Assembly (NCBI GenBank): GCA_964628195.1
Contig: CAZVPF010000013.1
Coordinates: forward strand, 13,742 to 77,741
Reading direction: 5' to 3'
DNA from: CAZVPF01 sp964628195
GTDB lineage: Bacteria > Planctomycetota > Phycisphaerae > Sedimentisphaerales > Anaerohalosphaeraceae
DNA: 64,000 nt
Below are positions 54,003 to 62,500 of the stretch, piece after piece. The notes below the pieces were generated by a model. The model made no database searches, was not told the DNA's origin, and was given only the letters and a program-made list of their open reading frames with translations. Position numbers and translations under genes: made by a program. The first letter of the stretch is position 1. Each line of letters starts with the position of its first letter.

Positions 54003-55718
54003 TTGAGGTTTAAGGATAAAATAATAAACTGTGTCAAAAGGCCCGCTCCCGAGCAGTGGCTGCTTCTTTTGATACTCGCAGTCGCGTTTTTTAACCGCCT
54101 GATGTGCATCGGGTACAGCCATTTTGACGAAAAGCTCTTTTTTGACCTCTCCTACCGAGTGTTCAGCACCGGCGACCTGAACCCCCACTGGTTCGGCCAT
54201 CCCGGTTCTTTCAATATTTACCTGCTGGCGATAGTGTTATTTATTGTTCTGCGGGGCTCTTATTTCTTCGGCACATTATTCGGCGGATTTTCAGGCTATG
54301 AAGATTTCACCGCGTATATGCAGGACAATTATTTCGCGTTAAGAGAGGCCGGATATATCGCAGGCAGGTTTATGATGCTTACGATGGCTGTTATCACCGT
54401 CTATCTTGTTTACCTCGTCGTAAAGCGTCTGACAAATAAAAAGGCTGCACTGCTTTCCGCCCTGTGTTTGGCCCTTGCACCGCTGCATATTAATTACTCA
54501 TGCTATCTCCGCACAGATTCGTCAATGACAATGCTCTTGATGGCGTCGACGTATTTCCTGCTGAGGCATGTGGACTCGAAAGAAAGGTGCAGGTTTATTA
54601 TCCTCGCGGCGTTTTTTGCAGGTCTCGCCATATCCTCCAAGTACACAGCAGGGGTTGTTGTTTTACCCGTGATTATTCACGCACTGATAACCGACATAAA
54701 GAACCTCAGGTCCCCCCGCCAGTCTCAGTGCCAAGCACAGTCCCCGGGACCCTCCGGCAGCAGCAGGGCAAGAAGAACCCATCCGAAGCAGGAGGTCAAA
54801 CAGCCCCCCTGGATCGTCGCCTTATTTACAAAGGGAATAACGTTTAGAAACAACACCTCCAGGGCGATGGTCTTTATATTTCTCGGTTTCTTCACCTTTG
54901 CTCCATTTGTTTTGATCGATCATAAAGCGTCCATCAAGGCCATGAAGTTCGAGGCCCGTTCGAGCCACGGAAGCAACACTTCTAAAGGCATAAGCGATAA
55001 CATAAAAAATTATCTCTCCGGCCCGCTTAACAAGGGGCTGGGTGGAATGTTTTTCGAGATCATTGCAGGTGTGGGGCTGCTAAGCTCTGCAGTTAATAAC
55101 AGGTATCGCAAACTGCTCACGGCATTTTTTCCGGTTGTATATTTAGCGGCAATGTCAATGGCAAATCTGTACTGGGAAAGATGGATGGTGCCCGTAATGC
55201 CCTACATGGCTGTCTTTTACGGTGTGGGGGCATACTTTATTTACGATAAACTCGTAAAAGTAGACCTGAAAATGTTCAGCCGCAAGATAGTATCTGCCGC
55301 CGCACTGCTGGTTGTTTTCGTCTTCACAATCCCAGCCGTTAAGGCTAATTATGAAATTTATGAAAAAAAATACCTTACCGACACACTCACTCTCGCTCAA
55401 AAGTGGGCCCAGCAGCATGTACCTGTTCGGACGCTGCTTGTATATGAAAAGCCGATTGAACTGCGTCTTTCAAAAGCAATAGCAGCAGCAGGGATCGAAG
55501 GCGGTGTTTTATCTGTACCTGTCGAGCAGTTGAAAAAACAACGAGTTAGTTTTGCTTTCCTGACCTCACAGTCACTCGAAAAATATCGTCGGCAACCCGA
55601 ATCGTTCAGCCGGCAACTTGAAAATTACAAAAGGCTCCAGCAAACAGCCAAGCTTATAAAGACAATAGAGCCCAGAAGAGATGGCCCTATAGTAGAGATA
55701 TTTCAGATAATGTATTAA
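54003..55718 (+). CDS. Membrane glycosyltransferase family 39 (dolichyl-phosphate-mannose type)
   Basis: Uses a polyprenyl-phosphate sugar to glycosylate an acceptor on the periplasmic side. The N-terminus has HFDEKLFFDLSYRVF, containing the Asp-Glu of the family first loop, and about ten membrane helices follow. A polar block near residues 236-268 (SPRQSQCQAQSPG through PKQEVKQPP) is unlike the rest and lies in an intrinsic extramembrane loop. The start is TTG with TTAAGG nearby, weak. It is 571 residues. It is followed by the GxGYxYP lipoprotein 18 bases later. Confidence 0.8.
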   Translation: MRFKDKIINCVKRPAPEQWLLLLILAVAFFNRLMCIGYSHFDEKLFFDLSYRVFSTGDLNPHWFGHPGSFNIYLLAIVLFIVLRGSYFFGTLFGGFSGYEDFTAYMQDNYFALREAGYIAGRFMMLTMAVITVYLVYLVVKRLTNKKAALLSALCLALAPLHINYSCYLRTDSSMTMLLMASTYFLLRHVDSKERCRFIILAAFFAGLAISSKYTAGVVVLPVIIHALITDIKNLRSPRQSQCQAQSPGPSGSSRARRTHPKQEVKQPPWIVALFTKGITFRNNTSRAMVFIFLGFFTFAPFVLIDHKASIKAMKFEARSSHGSNTSKGISDNIKNYLSGPLNKGLGGMFFEIIAGVGLLSSAVNNRYRKLLTAFFPVVYLAAMSMANLYWERWMVPVMPYMAVFYGVGAYFIYDKLVKVDLKMFSRKIVSAAALLVVFVFTIPAVKANYEIYEKKYLTDTLTLAQKWAQQHVPVRTLLVYEKPIELRLSKAIAAAGIEGGVLSVPVEQLKKQRVSFAFLTSQSLEKYRRQPESFSRQLENYKRLQQTAKLIKTIEPRRDGPIVEIFQIMY

Positions 55719-55736
55719 TTTGTTCAGGGGTAGAAA

Positions 55737-57416
55737 ATGAAATGCCGTAAGTTATTTCTAAATGTTTTTGTTTTGCTTTTTGTCATCTTATGTACCGGCT
55801 GTACAAGAGTCGTCGAAAAGCACGGAATCCGCTGGATCGAGAACCGGGACTCTGTACTGTCCCGCTCCGCCAAACCGGCTGAAAATGTTTATGTCTTCGA
55901 CGCTTTCGGTGTGGACCAGCGGACAAAGACCCTGCTCAACACCGCCCAGGGCATGATAAACCGCGACCAGCCCAAGCTCTATCTTATCCTGCAAAAGCCC
56001 TCCGCCACCGCCGCCGAAATGGAGAAAACCCACATTAAGCACGACCTCAACTGGCTGAAATGGCTAAAACAAAACGATTACATAAAGCGCACCACCGAGC
56101 TTTCCTCTCCGGCCCAGGTTCTCGAAACTTTCGACGTAAAAGATGTCGTCCTCGTCGACGATGACCTGCCTGTCGGGCTGAACATAGCGACAATGGCCGC
56201 CGCTGTCAACAACGCCGCCGTCGCCTACCCCGAGCACGTGGAAAAATTCGGCCTGAACGTCATCCTCGATATGCGCGGCAGGTTCAACTCGAACCTTGAC
56301 GCTTACCGCTGGGCCTTTGAAAACCTCTGGCCGAAAATGAACAAAACCGCCATAGCATGTCTCGCCCCAAAACCCGAGCTGTCGCACATGCGCGATTATC
56401 TTGTCGCCAAAAAAATATTCACCGTCTGGCCGACCGGCCCGGTCGACGGCGACAATAAGTATTCCGACCCGCCCGCCGAAAAAGAATACACCGCACAAAT
56501 GCTCTCGCAGATGCCCGTCAACATCCCAGTCATAGGCTATCCCTGGGCCGGCAAGGGCGTCGGCATCGGCGAAGGCGACGGCGTAAAGCTGTTCTCAAAA
56601 TACGCAAAGTTCCTTGTGCCCATGGACTGGAAAGCGAACCTCTCGCTCTGGACAGGGCTCGAAGCGAAACTCGACAAATTCGAGAACGTCGAGCCCCGCA
56701 AAATGCACCTCGAAAACGACCGGGCATACATCACGCTGATAATCTCCGACGGTGACAACTTAAACACATGGTACGATTACTTCCCCGAATACTGGCAAAG
56801 CTCCCACCGCGGCAGGATACCCATCGGCTGGGCAATGGGCCCGGCACTGCTCGACGTCCAGCCGCCTCTTCTCGATTATTACTACTCGACCCTGACCCAC
56901 ACTGACAGCATCGGTGTCGCTGTCTCCGGCATAGGCTACATGTACCCCTCGCACTACGCCCAGGCCTGGCCCGGGCAAAGACAGCCGATTGTCAAGCAGT
57001 TCATGAACCTCACCGAACGATACATGCAAAAGCTCGATATGCACTGGATATGGATATTCGACAAGCCCGACGAAACACCCGAGTACCTCATCGACTACAC
57101 GCGATATATCGACAATCTGAACGCCCTTTTCCCCGGTTACGGCAGCGATGTCGACTATAATAAAGCAAACTACCTTCTTAACGGAATACCCGTCTTCCAC
57201 GCCGTCAACCGCGGCAGGGACCCGGAAAAACTGCTCGGCGAAATCATAGAAAGCACACCCAAAAAGGCCCCGGCATTTATGTACGTCTTTCTACACAACT
57301 GGAGCTTCACAAGCGATGACATCGCAAATGTAATGAACCAACTGCCCGAAAAATACAAACTCGTCAGACCCGAACAATTGACCGACCTCTACCTGCAATA
57401 CCGAAAAAGCCGGTAG
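55737..57416 (+). CDS. GxGYxYP-domain lipoprotein, putative glycoside hydrolase
   Basis: Putative carbohydrate-active envelope lipoprotein. The signal peptide ends in LCTGC (lipobox, Cys about 22). The family motif appears as GIGYMYPSHYAQAWP near residue 400. A DGDNLNTWYDYF stretch upstream and MHWIWIFDKPDE after it are also typical. It is 559 residues. It is in an apparent operon with the GT39 enzyme. The family activity is not well established, so hydrolase is a label rather than a demonstrated role. Confidence 0.82.
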   Translation: MKCRKLFLNVFVLLFVILCTGCTRVVEKHGIRWIENRDSVLSRSAKPAENVYVFDAFGVDQRTKTLLNTAQGMINRDQPKLYLILQKPSATAAEMEKTHIKHDLNWLKWLKQNDYIKRTTELSSPAQVLETFDVKDVVLVDDDLPVGLNIATMAAAVNNAAVAYPEHVEKFGLNVILDMRGRFNSNLDAYRWAFENLWPKMNKTAIACLAPKPELSHMRDYLVAKKIFTVWPTGPVDGDNKYSDPPAEKEYTAQMLSQMPVNIPVIGYPWAGKGVGIGEGDGVKLFSKYAKFLVPMDWKANLSLWTGLEAKLDKFENVEPRKMHLENDRAYITLIISDGDNLNTWYDYFPEYWQSSHRGRIPIGWAMGPALLDVQPPLLDYYYSTLTHTDSIGVAVSGIGYMYPSHYAQAWPGQRQPIVKQFMNLTERYMQKLDMHWIWIFDKPDETPEYLIDYTRYIDNLNALFPGYGSDVDYNKANYLLNGIPVFHAVNRGRDPEKLLGEIIESTPKKAPAFMYVFLHNWSFTSDDIANVMNQLPEKYKLVRPEQLTDLYLQYRKSR

Positions 57417-57435
57417 AAAAATTACCGAGGCGCAT

Positions 57436-57463
57436 AAAAAAAGGCCGGTTCTTCACCGGCCTT
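57436..57463 (-). terminator. Intrinsic terminator after the outer-membrane protein
   Basis: Minus strand AAGGCCGG, loop TGAAGAA, CCGGCCTT, then TTTTTTT and ATGCGCC. It is 25 bases past the stop at 57488. Confidence 0.9.
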
Positions 57464-57487
57464 GAATGTCGCATTAAACTCTCTTGC

Positions 57488-58336
57488 TTAGAATGTCTTT
57501 GACAGGCCAATGCCGACATAGAAGTAACAGTTGCTGTCGTCATAACCTGCTGCATAAGCTGTCTGGTTCGTATCGCGAAGATCACTGTCCACTACCATCG
57601 TCCAGTTGGCACTTGGAGTCAGGGTCCAGCCGGCCATCTCTGTCGGGAACGCAAGGCTCAGGTTCACGTCATTGATAGCTCCGTCTGTAGTACCCCAGTA
57701 GTAACGGTTGTAATCGTCGTTGCCGTAGCCCATGCTCGCTGTGCAAACCATGTGAACCGGCATATCCGCGCCGAGTTCCATAATGTTTTCCTTGGTGTGG
57801 CTGATAGAACCAACCGCGTAGTATCCGCCGTCCGCTTCATCAACATCGTAGTAAATTGTAAATGCCGGAGTGAACGGAACTTCGTTAAAGGTAAGTCCCC
57901 AGTAGAATTCCGCAGTGTCGTGTGCCTGTGCGCCGTTAGGAGTGATCCACAGTGTTCCAAAATTGTAATAGATCATACCAACAGACAAATCAACACCATC
58001 TGCGCCCTCAATGCCGCCCATACCGGGCAAGTTGCTGACCGGGATGGTGTAATCAAGAGTGTAATCCACTTCAGTGAAAGAATTTTCTTGGCCTCTTTCA
58101 TTCGTCAGTTCCCAGTTGCCCCAGATACCGAACGACAGTTCCTTCATGTCTTTATGACGAATAGTCAATCCGGGCTGGAAAACGCTTTCGGTCAGATTCT
58201 GACCACGCCAGATGTAGTTGCTGTAATAATCCAGCGACACATCATACTCAAACATACTTACATAATCCTCAGCCTGGGCAGCACCAAAACCGAGAATACC
58301 GATGACGGCTGTTACTAAAATAATCCCTTTTTTCAT
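57488..58336 (-). CDS. Outer-membrane beta-barrel protein
   Basis: Probable outer-membrane barrel of unknown role. There is a signal peptide (about 1-22, ending FGAAQA) and then DYVSMFEYDVSLDYYSNYIWRG-type strands with aromatic-rich repeats. The last residues, YFYVGIGLSKTF, end in Phe. It is 282 residues from the ATG at 58336. AAAGGTGG lies five bases upstream, so I prefer it over a TTG at 58351. It stands alone between terminators. Confidence 0.75.
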   Translation of the reverse strand: MKKGIILVTAVIGILGFGAAQAEDYVSMFEYDVSLDYYSNYIWRGQNLTESVFQPGLTIRHKDMKELSFGIWGNWELTNERGQENSFTEVDYTLDYTIPVSNLPGMGGIEGADGVDLSVGMIYYNFGTLWITPNGAQAHDTAEFYWGLTFNEVPFTPAFTIYYDVDEADGGYYAVGSISHTKENIMELGADMPVHMVCTASMGYGNDDYNRYYWGTTDGAINDVNLSLAFPTEMAGWTLTPSANWTMVVDSDLRDTNQTAYAAGYDDSNCYFYVGIGLSKTF

Positions 58337-58718
58337 TTTTCCACCTTTCAATTGTTAACCTATCCCTATTTTAAATCCATTTAATAACCGTCTAACACAT
58401 TACCGCTTCACAATTGCATAATTTCTAAATTTTTACTAATTCACCTCACGTCAATTATTATCCGCTACGCATATATTGATATGGCTTCATCCGATGAAAC
58501 CATTCAGATAAAAGTTTATCGGCACACCCTCATTTTCAGGAATAAAAAATTAACGTTTTTTTTCAAAAAATCAACCCCAAAAAAGCACTTTTTTTACGTT
58601 TTAAGTGCCGAAATAGAGAATTAGGGGATATCCTTAGGCAAGAATGTAAACTTGGGCGGTTTAGGCAAAATAGCGTTGCCAAAAATGTTACACTGGCATC
58701 TCGCTTGAGTTTTTGCAT

Positions 58719-58753
58719 AAAAAAAGCAGCGGTGAAGGAGGACACCGCTGCTT
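58719..58753 (-). terminator. Orphan intrinsic terminator (minus-strand reading)
   Basis: GCAGCGGTG/CACCGCTGC stem, extended by AA/TT, with a run of seven T and ATGC on the minus strand. No minus-strand gene is visible upstream of it between 58760 and 59134, so what it ends is unknown. Confidence 0.8.
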
Positions 58754-58937
58754 CAAAATGAGGCGGGCAATTTAGTGCATCATTAAAGGAGAAGAGTAGT
58801 TATTCTTAACTTTTCAGTACTATTTTTATTACCCTTGTTTCAGCTACCTTATTATACTATATGTAGGTACTTTGGTTCAAGAAATATCAGGGAAATCACC
58901 TAAATTTTTCATCCCATACACTCCCCTTTTTTTGCAT

Positions 58938-58961
58938 AAAAAAGGCCCGCTTTGGCGGGCC
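58938..58961 (-). terminator. Second orphan intrinsic terminator (minus-strand reading)
   Basis: GGCCCGC/GCGGGCC with loop TTTG and, on the minus strand, TTTTTT then ATGC. It stands 185 bases from the previous one. The 798-base gap 58337-59134 also holds a 22-residue ORF (58992-59060) and the blaI control region. Confidence 0.8.
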
Positions 58962-58991
58962 CAAAAATCTATTTTTATTTGGAGGAGGAAA

Positions 58992-59060
58992 ATGAGATTT
59001 ATTTACTTTTCAATATTATTTACGGCCAAATCCGGGGGTGGTTCTGAAAAATTGAGTTAA
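58992..59060 (+). CDS. Possible 22-residue peptide
   Basis: ATG preceded by GGAGGAGG three bases away, an almost perfect ribosome-binding site. It encodes a short hydrophobic N-terminus (MRFIYFSILFTAK) and then a polar tail to TAA. It could be a leader peptide or a decayed gene start. No homology recognised. Confidence 0.25.
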   Translation: MRFIYFSILFTAKSGGGSEKLS

Positions 59061-59075
59061 TTTTTATTTTTTTTG

Positions 59076-59105
59076 TTGACAAGTTGTACACTTGTACGAT
59101 ATTCT
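59076..59105 (+). promoter_or_regulatory. blaI-M56 promoter
   Basis: TTGACA with TATTCT 18 bases later (or GATATT at 16). Both boxes are overlapped or bracketed by the two BlaI-type operators, giving autoregulation. Confidence 0.65.
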
Positions 59106-59121
59106 ATGTTGTACACTTGTA
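59083..59121 (+). promoter_or_regulatory. Pair of BlaI-type operators
   Basis: The 14-mer GTTGTACACTTGTA occurs at 59083-59096 and 59108-59121. Each contains TACA-CT-TGTA, the BlaI/MecI palindromic core (TACAnnTGTA). The copies are 25 bases apart, more than two helical turns, and flank the -10 region. Confidence 0.8.
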
Positions 59122-59134
59122 AAAGGAGGTTGAA

Positions 59135-59515
59135 ATGGCTAAAAAAATGCCCCAGATAAGCCCAGCAGAGACCGAAGTCCTCAGGCTGGTGTGGGAAACA
59201 GGACCGGCAACGGTGAGGGAAATTTGCGACCGGCTGCCTGCCGAGAGGAACATTGCTTATGCGACGGTGCAGACGCTCTTGCGGCGGCTGGAGAAAAAGG
59301 GCTGTGTGCGGCACGAGACGAGGGGCAAGGCCCACGTTTTTTCTTCGGCACTGAGCCCGGAGCAGATAATCGGCAGCGAGGTGGGTTCGTTTATCGACAA
59401 GCTGTTCGGCGGTGATGCGCTGCCTCTGGTCAGCTTCCTTGCCAAAAGCGGCAAACTCAATTCAGATGATATAAAGAAGCTGGAAAATATTATTGATAAC
59501 ACGGAAACAAATTAA
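59135..59515 (+). CDS. blaI: BlaI/MecI/CopY-family repressor
   Basis: Winged-helix repressor that is inactivated when the partner M56 protease is triggered. The 126 residues begin with ISPAETEVLRLVWETGPATV and have the wing LLRRLEKKGCVRHET, the family DNA-binding region. The short helical C-terminus (SFLAKSGKLNSDDIKKLENI) forms the dimer and cleavage region. AAAAGGAGG is five to six bases upstream of the ATG. It is 11 bases before the M56 gene. Confidence 0.93.
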   Translation: MAKKMPQISPAETEVLRLVWETGPATVREICDRLPAERNIAYATVQTLLRRLEKKGCVRHETRGKAHVFSSALSPEQIIGSEVGSFIDKLFGGDALPLVSFLAKSGKLNSDDIKKLENIIDNTETN

Positions 59516-59526
59516 GGAACATAAGG

Positions 59527-62500
59527 ATGGAACATGTAAGCGTGGTTTTGGAAATTCTCGGGGCCCAGTCGGTACATATAACGGTGGTATTTCTAATCGC
59601 GGCGGCACTTGGTTTTGTATTTAGAAACGCAAGCGCTCACTGGCATTATTTGATATGGTCTCTGGTGGTTATAAAGTGCTTCGTGCCGCCCTTCATGACG
59701 ATACCAATGGCGGTGCTGCCGGCCGATGATGCGCCCCAGGTGCAGCAGGCGACACAGGCGGTCCCAATATCTGCCGCCGCAAGTGAGGGAAAAACTGCAA
59801 GCCCGGAACCGGTTACAACATCGCCGCAGAAAACATCAATTCACGATTCATCTTACTTTACACCTTCGAAGGGGGGCTTGGCGCAGGAGACTGCGGCAAT
59901 CGATACGACAGCGGCGCCCCGGCAGCAGCCCCCCGCAAAAGGGCAAACCCAGGCCGGGGTTCTTGAAAATCTGAAAAAATATGCCGGCGCGGGTTACCTG
60001 CTGGCTGTATGGCTTGCCGGTGTCGCGGTTACACTTGGTGTTATAGTGGCAAAGGCGACAGGATTGTCCGCGTGGCTGAAGCGGGAAAGGCACCAGGCCG
60101 GCGCCGGACTCGAGCGGGACGTTTACCAGATGCTTGAGACAAGCGGGGTTAAGGTTCGCCCTGGGCTTTGGCTTGTTTCGGGTATAAGTCAGCCGTTCGT
60201 GTGGGGGCTTGGCCGGGGGGCGATATACCTTCCCGCGAATTTCGCTGAAGCTAAGAACCCCCAGCACCGCAGGCAGGTCATTATGCACGAAACTGCGCAT
60301 GTGATACGCTTTGACGCGTTTGCGAACAGCCTCCAGCTTTTGGCGCAGGCGATGTTCTGGTTCCACCCGCTGGTCTGGTGGGCGAACGCGATAATCCGCA
60401 GGCAGCGGGAGAAGTGCTGCGACGAGATGGCGATTGCGATGCTCAGGTCCACGCCCAGGCAATACACATCGGCGATTGTTGACGTGCTGGTAAGCGAGTA
60501 TGAATCGAGTCAGGCTGTCCCGACGCTGGCTGTCGCCGGGCCTGTAAAGAACATCGAGGACAGGATAAAGACCGTGCTTGCGCCCGGTAAAAAATTCCGC
60601 TCCAGGCCCGGTGCATTTGCCGTGATAACCTTCCTTATCGCCGCGGCTGTGCTCATACCGACAACGCTTGCGCTGCGCACCAGGACACCGGAAGCAGCAG
60701 AGCAGATGGCCGCCACGGATAATACGGAAAACTCAAAATACCGCAAGACACTGGACAACGGGACGGCGGTTGAGCTTTTGGGGGTCTGTGAATTTCCGGC
60801 CGATGATAACAATTGGTGGCTGGCCGACGGCAGCAGGTGGCAGCCGGACTTTCGCACACAGCAAAATGGCAACGTCGTAAGTGACGGCAAGGCTTACGTG
60901 ATAGTGGTCAAGGCAGAGGGGCCCAAAGGTATGAGTTATGAGTGGGGGCCGGTCAAAGGCTCTACGGGAATGTCGTCGCTTAGTGTGTATGGCGCCGATG
61001 GCAAAGAACCGGACAATGTTCATGCCGCGAGGTTTAACATTAAAGGCCCGCTGGATGAAACATCCTTAAAGATAGGCACCGCCGCGGGAAGCTGGAAGAC
61101 GAAGTTTTCTCACGACGGGCGGGGGACAATGACCACCAGTAAGGGTGAACACAATATAGCTTTCGCAAAGGCTTACGATCTCGACGGCAAGGTTGAGTTG
61201 ACTGTTACGGACAATTTTTTCGGTATGGATTACCGGCTGGTCGCTGTTGATAAGGCCGGGCGGATACGCAAGAACACCGGGCATAACTCTGGTTCGTCCG
61301 GAGGACTGCGGCAGAGCACTTTTCAGTTCTGGGGAATGAAACTTAAGGATATAGAGGAGTTTCATTTTCAGACCAGGCCTTACGAGTGGGTCACTTTTGA
61401 GAATATTTCGCTTCGGCCCGGTTTTAAGTCTGAGGTGCAGATTGCTGATGAAAATTCGTCGCATAATGAAAAACAGTTCAAATACAAGACACTCGTGTTA
61501 TCCAAAGACAATGTTGTATTTAACGGAAAGGATATGCAGGGGGTCGAGGCTTTAACAAAGGAATTCGACGCCGATACGGACAGGAATAATTCTATTCTGC
61601 AGGTAATAATTTCCAATAGCATCGATACAGAGGATAGAGAAACCGTCAGGAACATGGCATTGGCTTGGTGCAAAGAATACGGTTACGCGGATATTGTGTT
61701 CATGGCCGATGGAAAGCAGGCCGTGGAAAATGGCCACAGCGACACGGTGGAATTCTTGACGCCTGAGCAGCAGTCCGGGCCCGTTGAAAAAAGCCGCGAC
61801 GATATCGTTGAACATAATATTGTCGTCGATGCCGGTGTTGGTTTCGCGGACGCTATAGGTGTTGGATTCGGAGATATTATCATTAACGACCCGCGGACAC
61901 GAAAAGGGGACGTGGCGAAGCTGCTGGGCAAACCCGAGCGGTTCGACCGCAATAAGCTGGACTATAACAGCACCCTCGGGCTTGATTTCTGGTTCAACGA
62001 CGACGGCATACTGCGCGAGATTCATCTTAACCGCGGGTTTCGGGGCAGCCTGTCGAGCGGGATAGATATGTCCTCGACCCGGGATGAGGTGTTCGAGATT
62101 TACGGGCGGCCTGTCCGTGAGCAGGTTCTTGAGAGCCTCAACAGGCAAAACGAAAATATGGTATTGAATAAATTACAGGGTCAGGAGCATATTTCGCGGA
62201 TATATTACCGCGACAAGGGTGTTCTGTTCTGGTTCAACGGCCAGAGCATTAACCAGATAGTAGTCTTCAGTGTTCCAGATGCTGTACTGGAAAAGGCCCG
62301 TATCGAGCGAACCCAAAACACAAAACCAGCAGTTGAGGTCCCCATGCCCGCTCTGCCGGGCGCCGCTGCCGGCAAGGCACTTGTCGCCGAGCTGCCGAAC
62401 GGATGCGCGATAGAGTTCGTCGGGCTGGTAAGGCTCACGGAGTTGGGGCTTGAGGCATGGCGGCCCGACGGGACGGCGATGGAGATGCCCTGCGTGCTGC

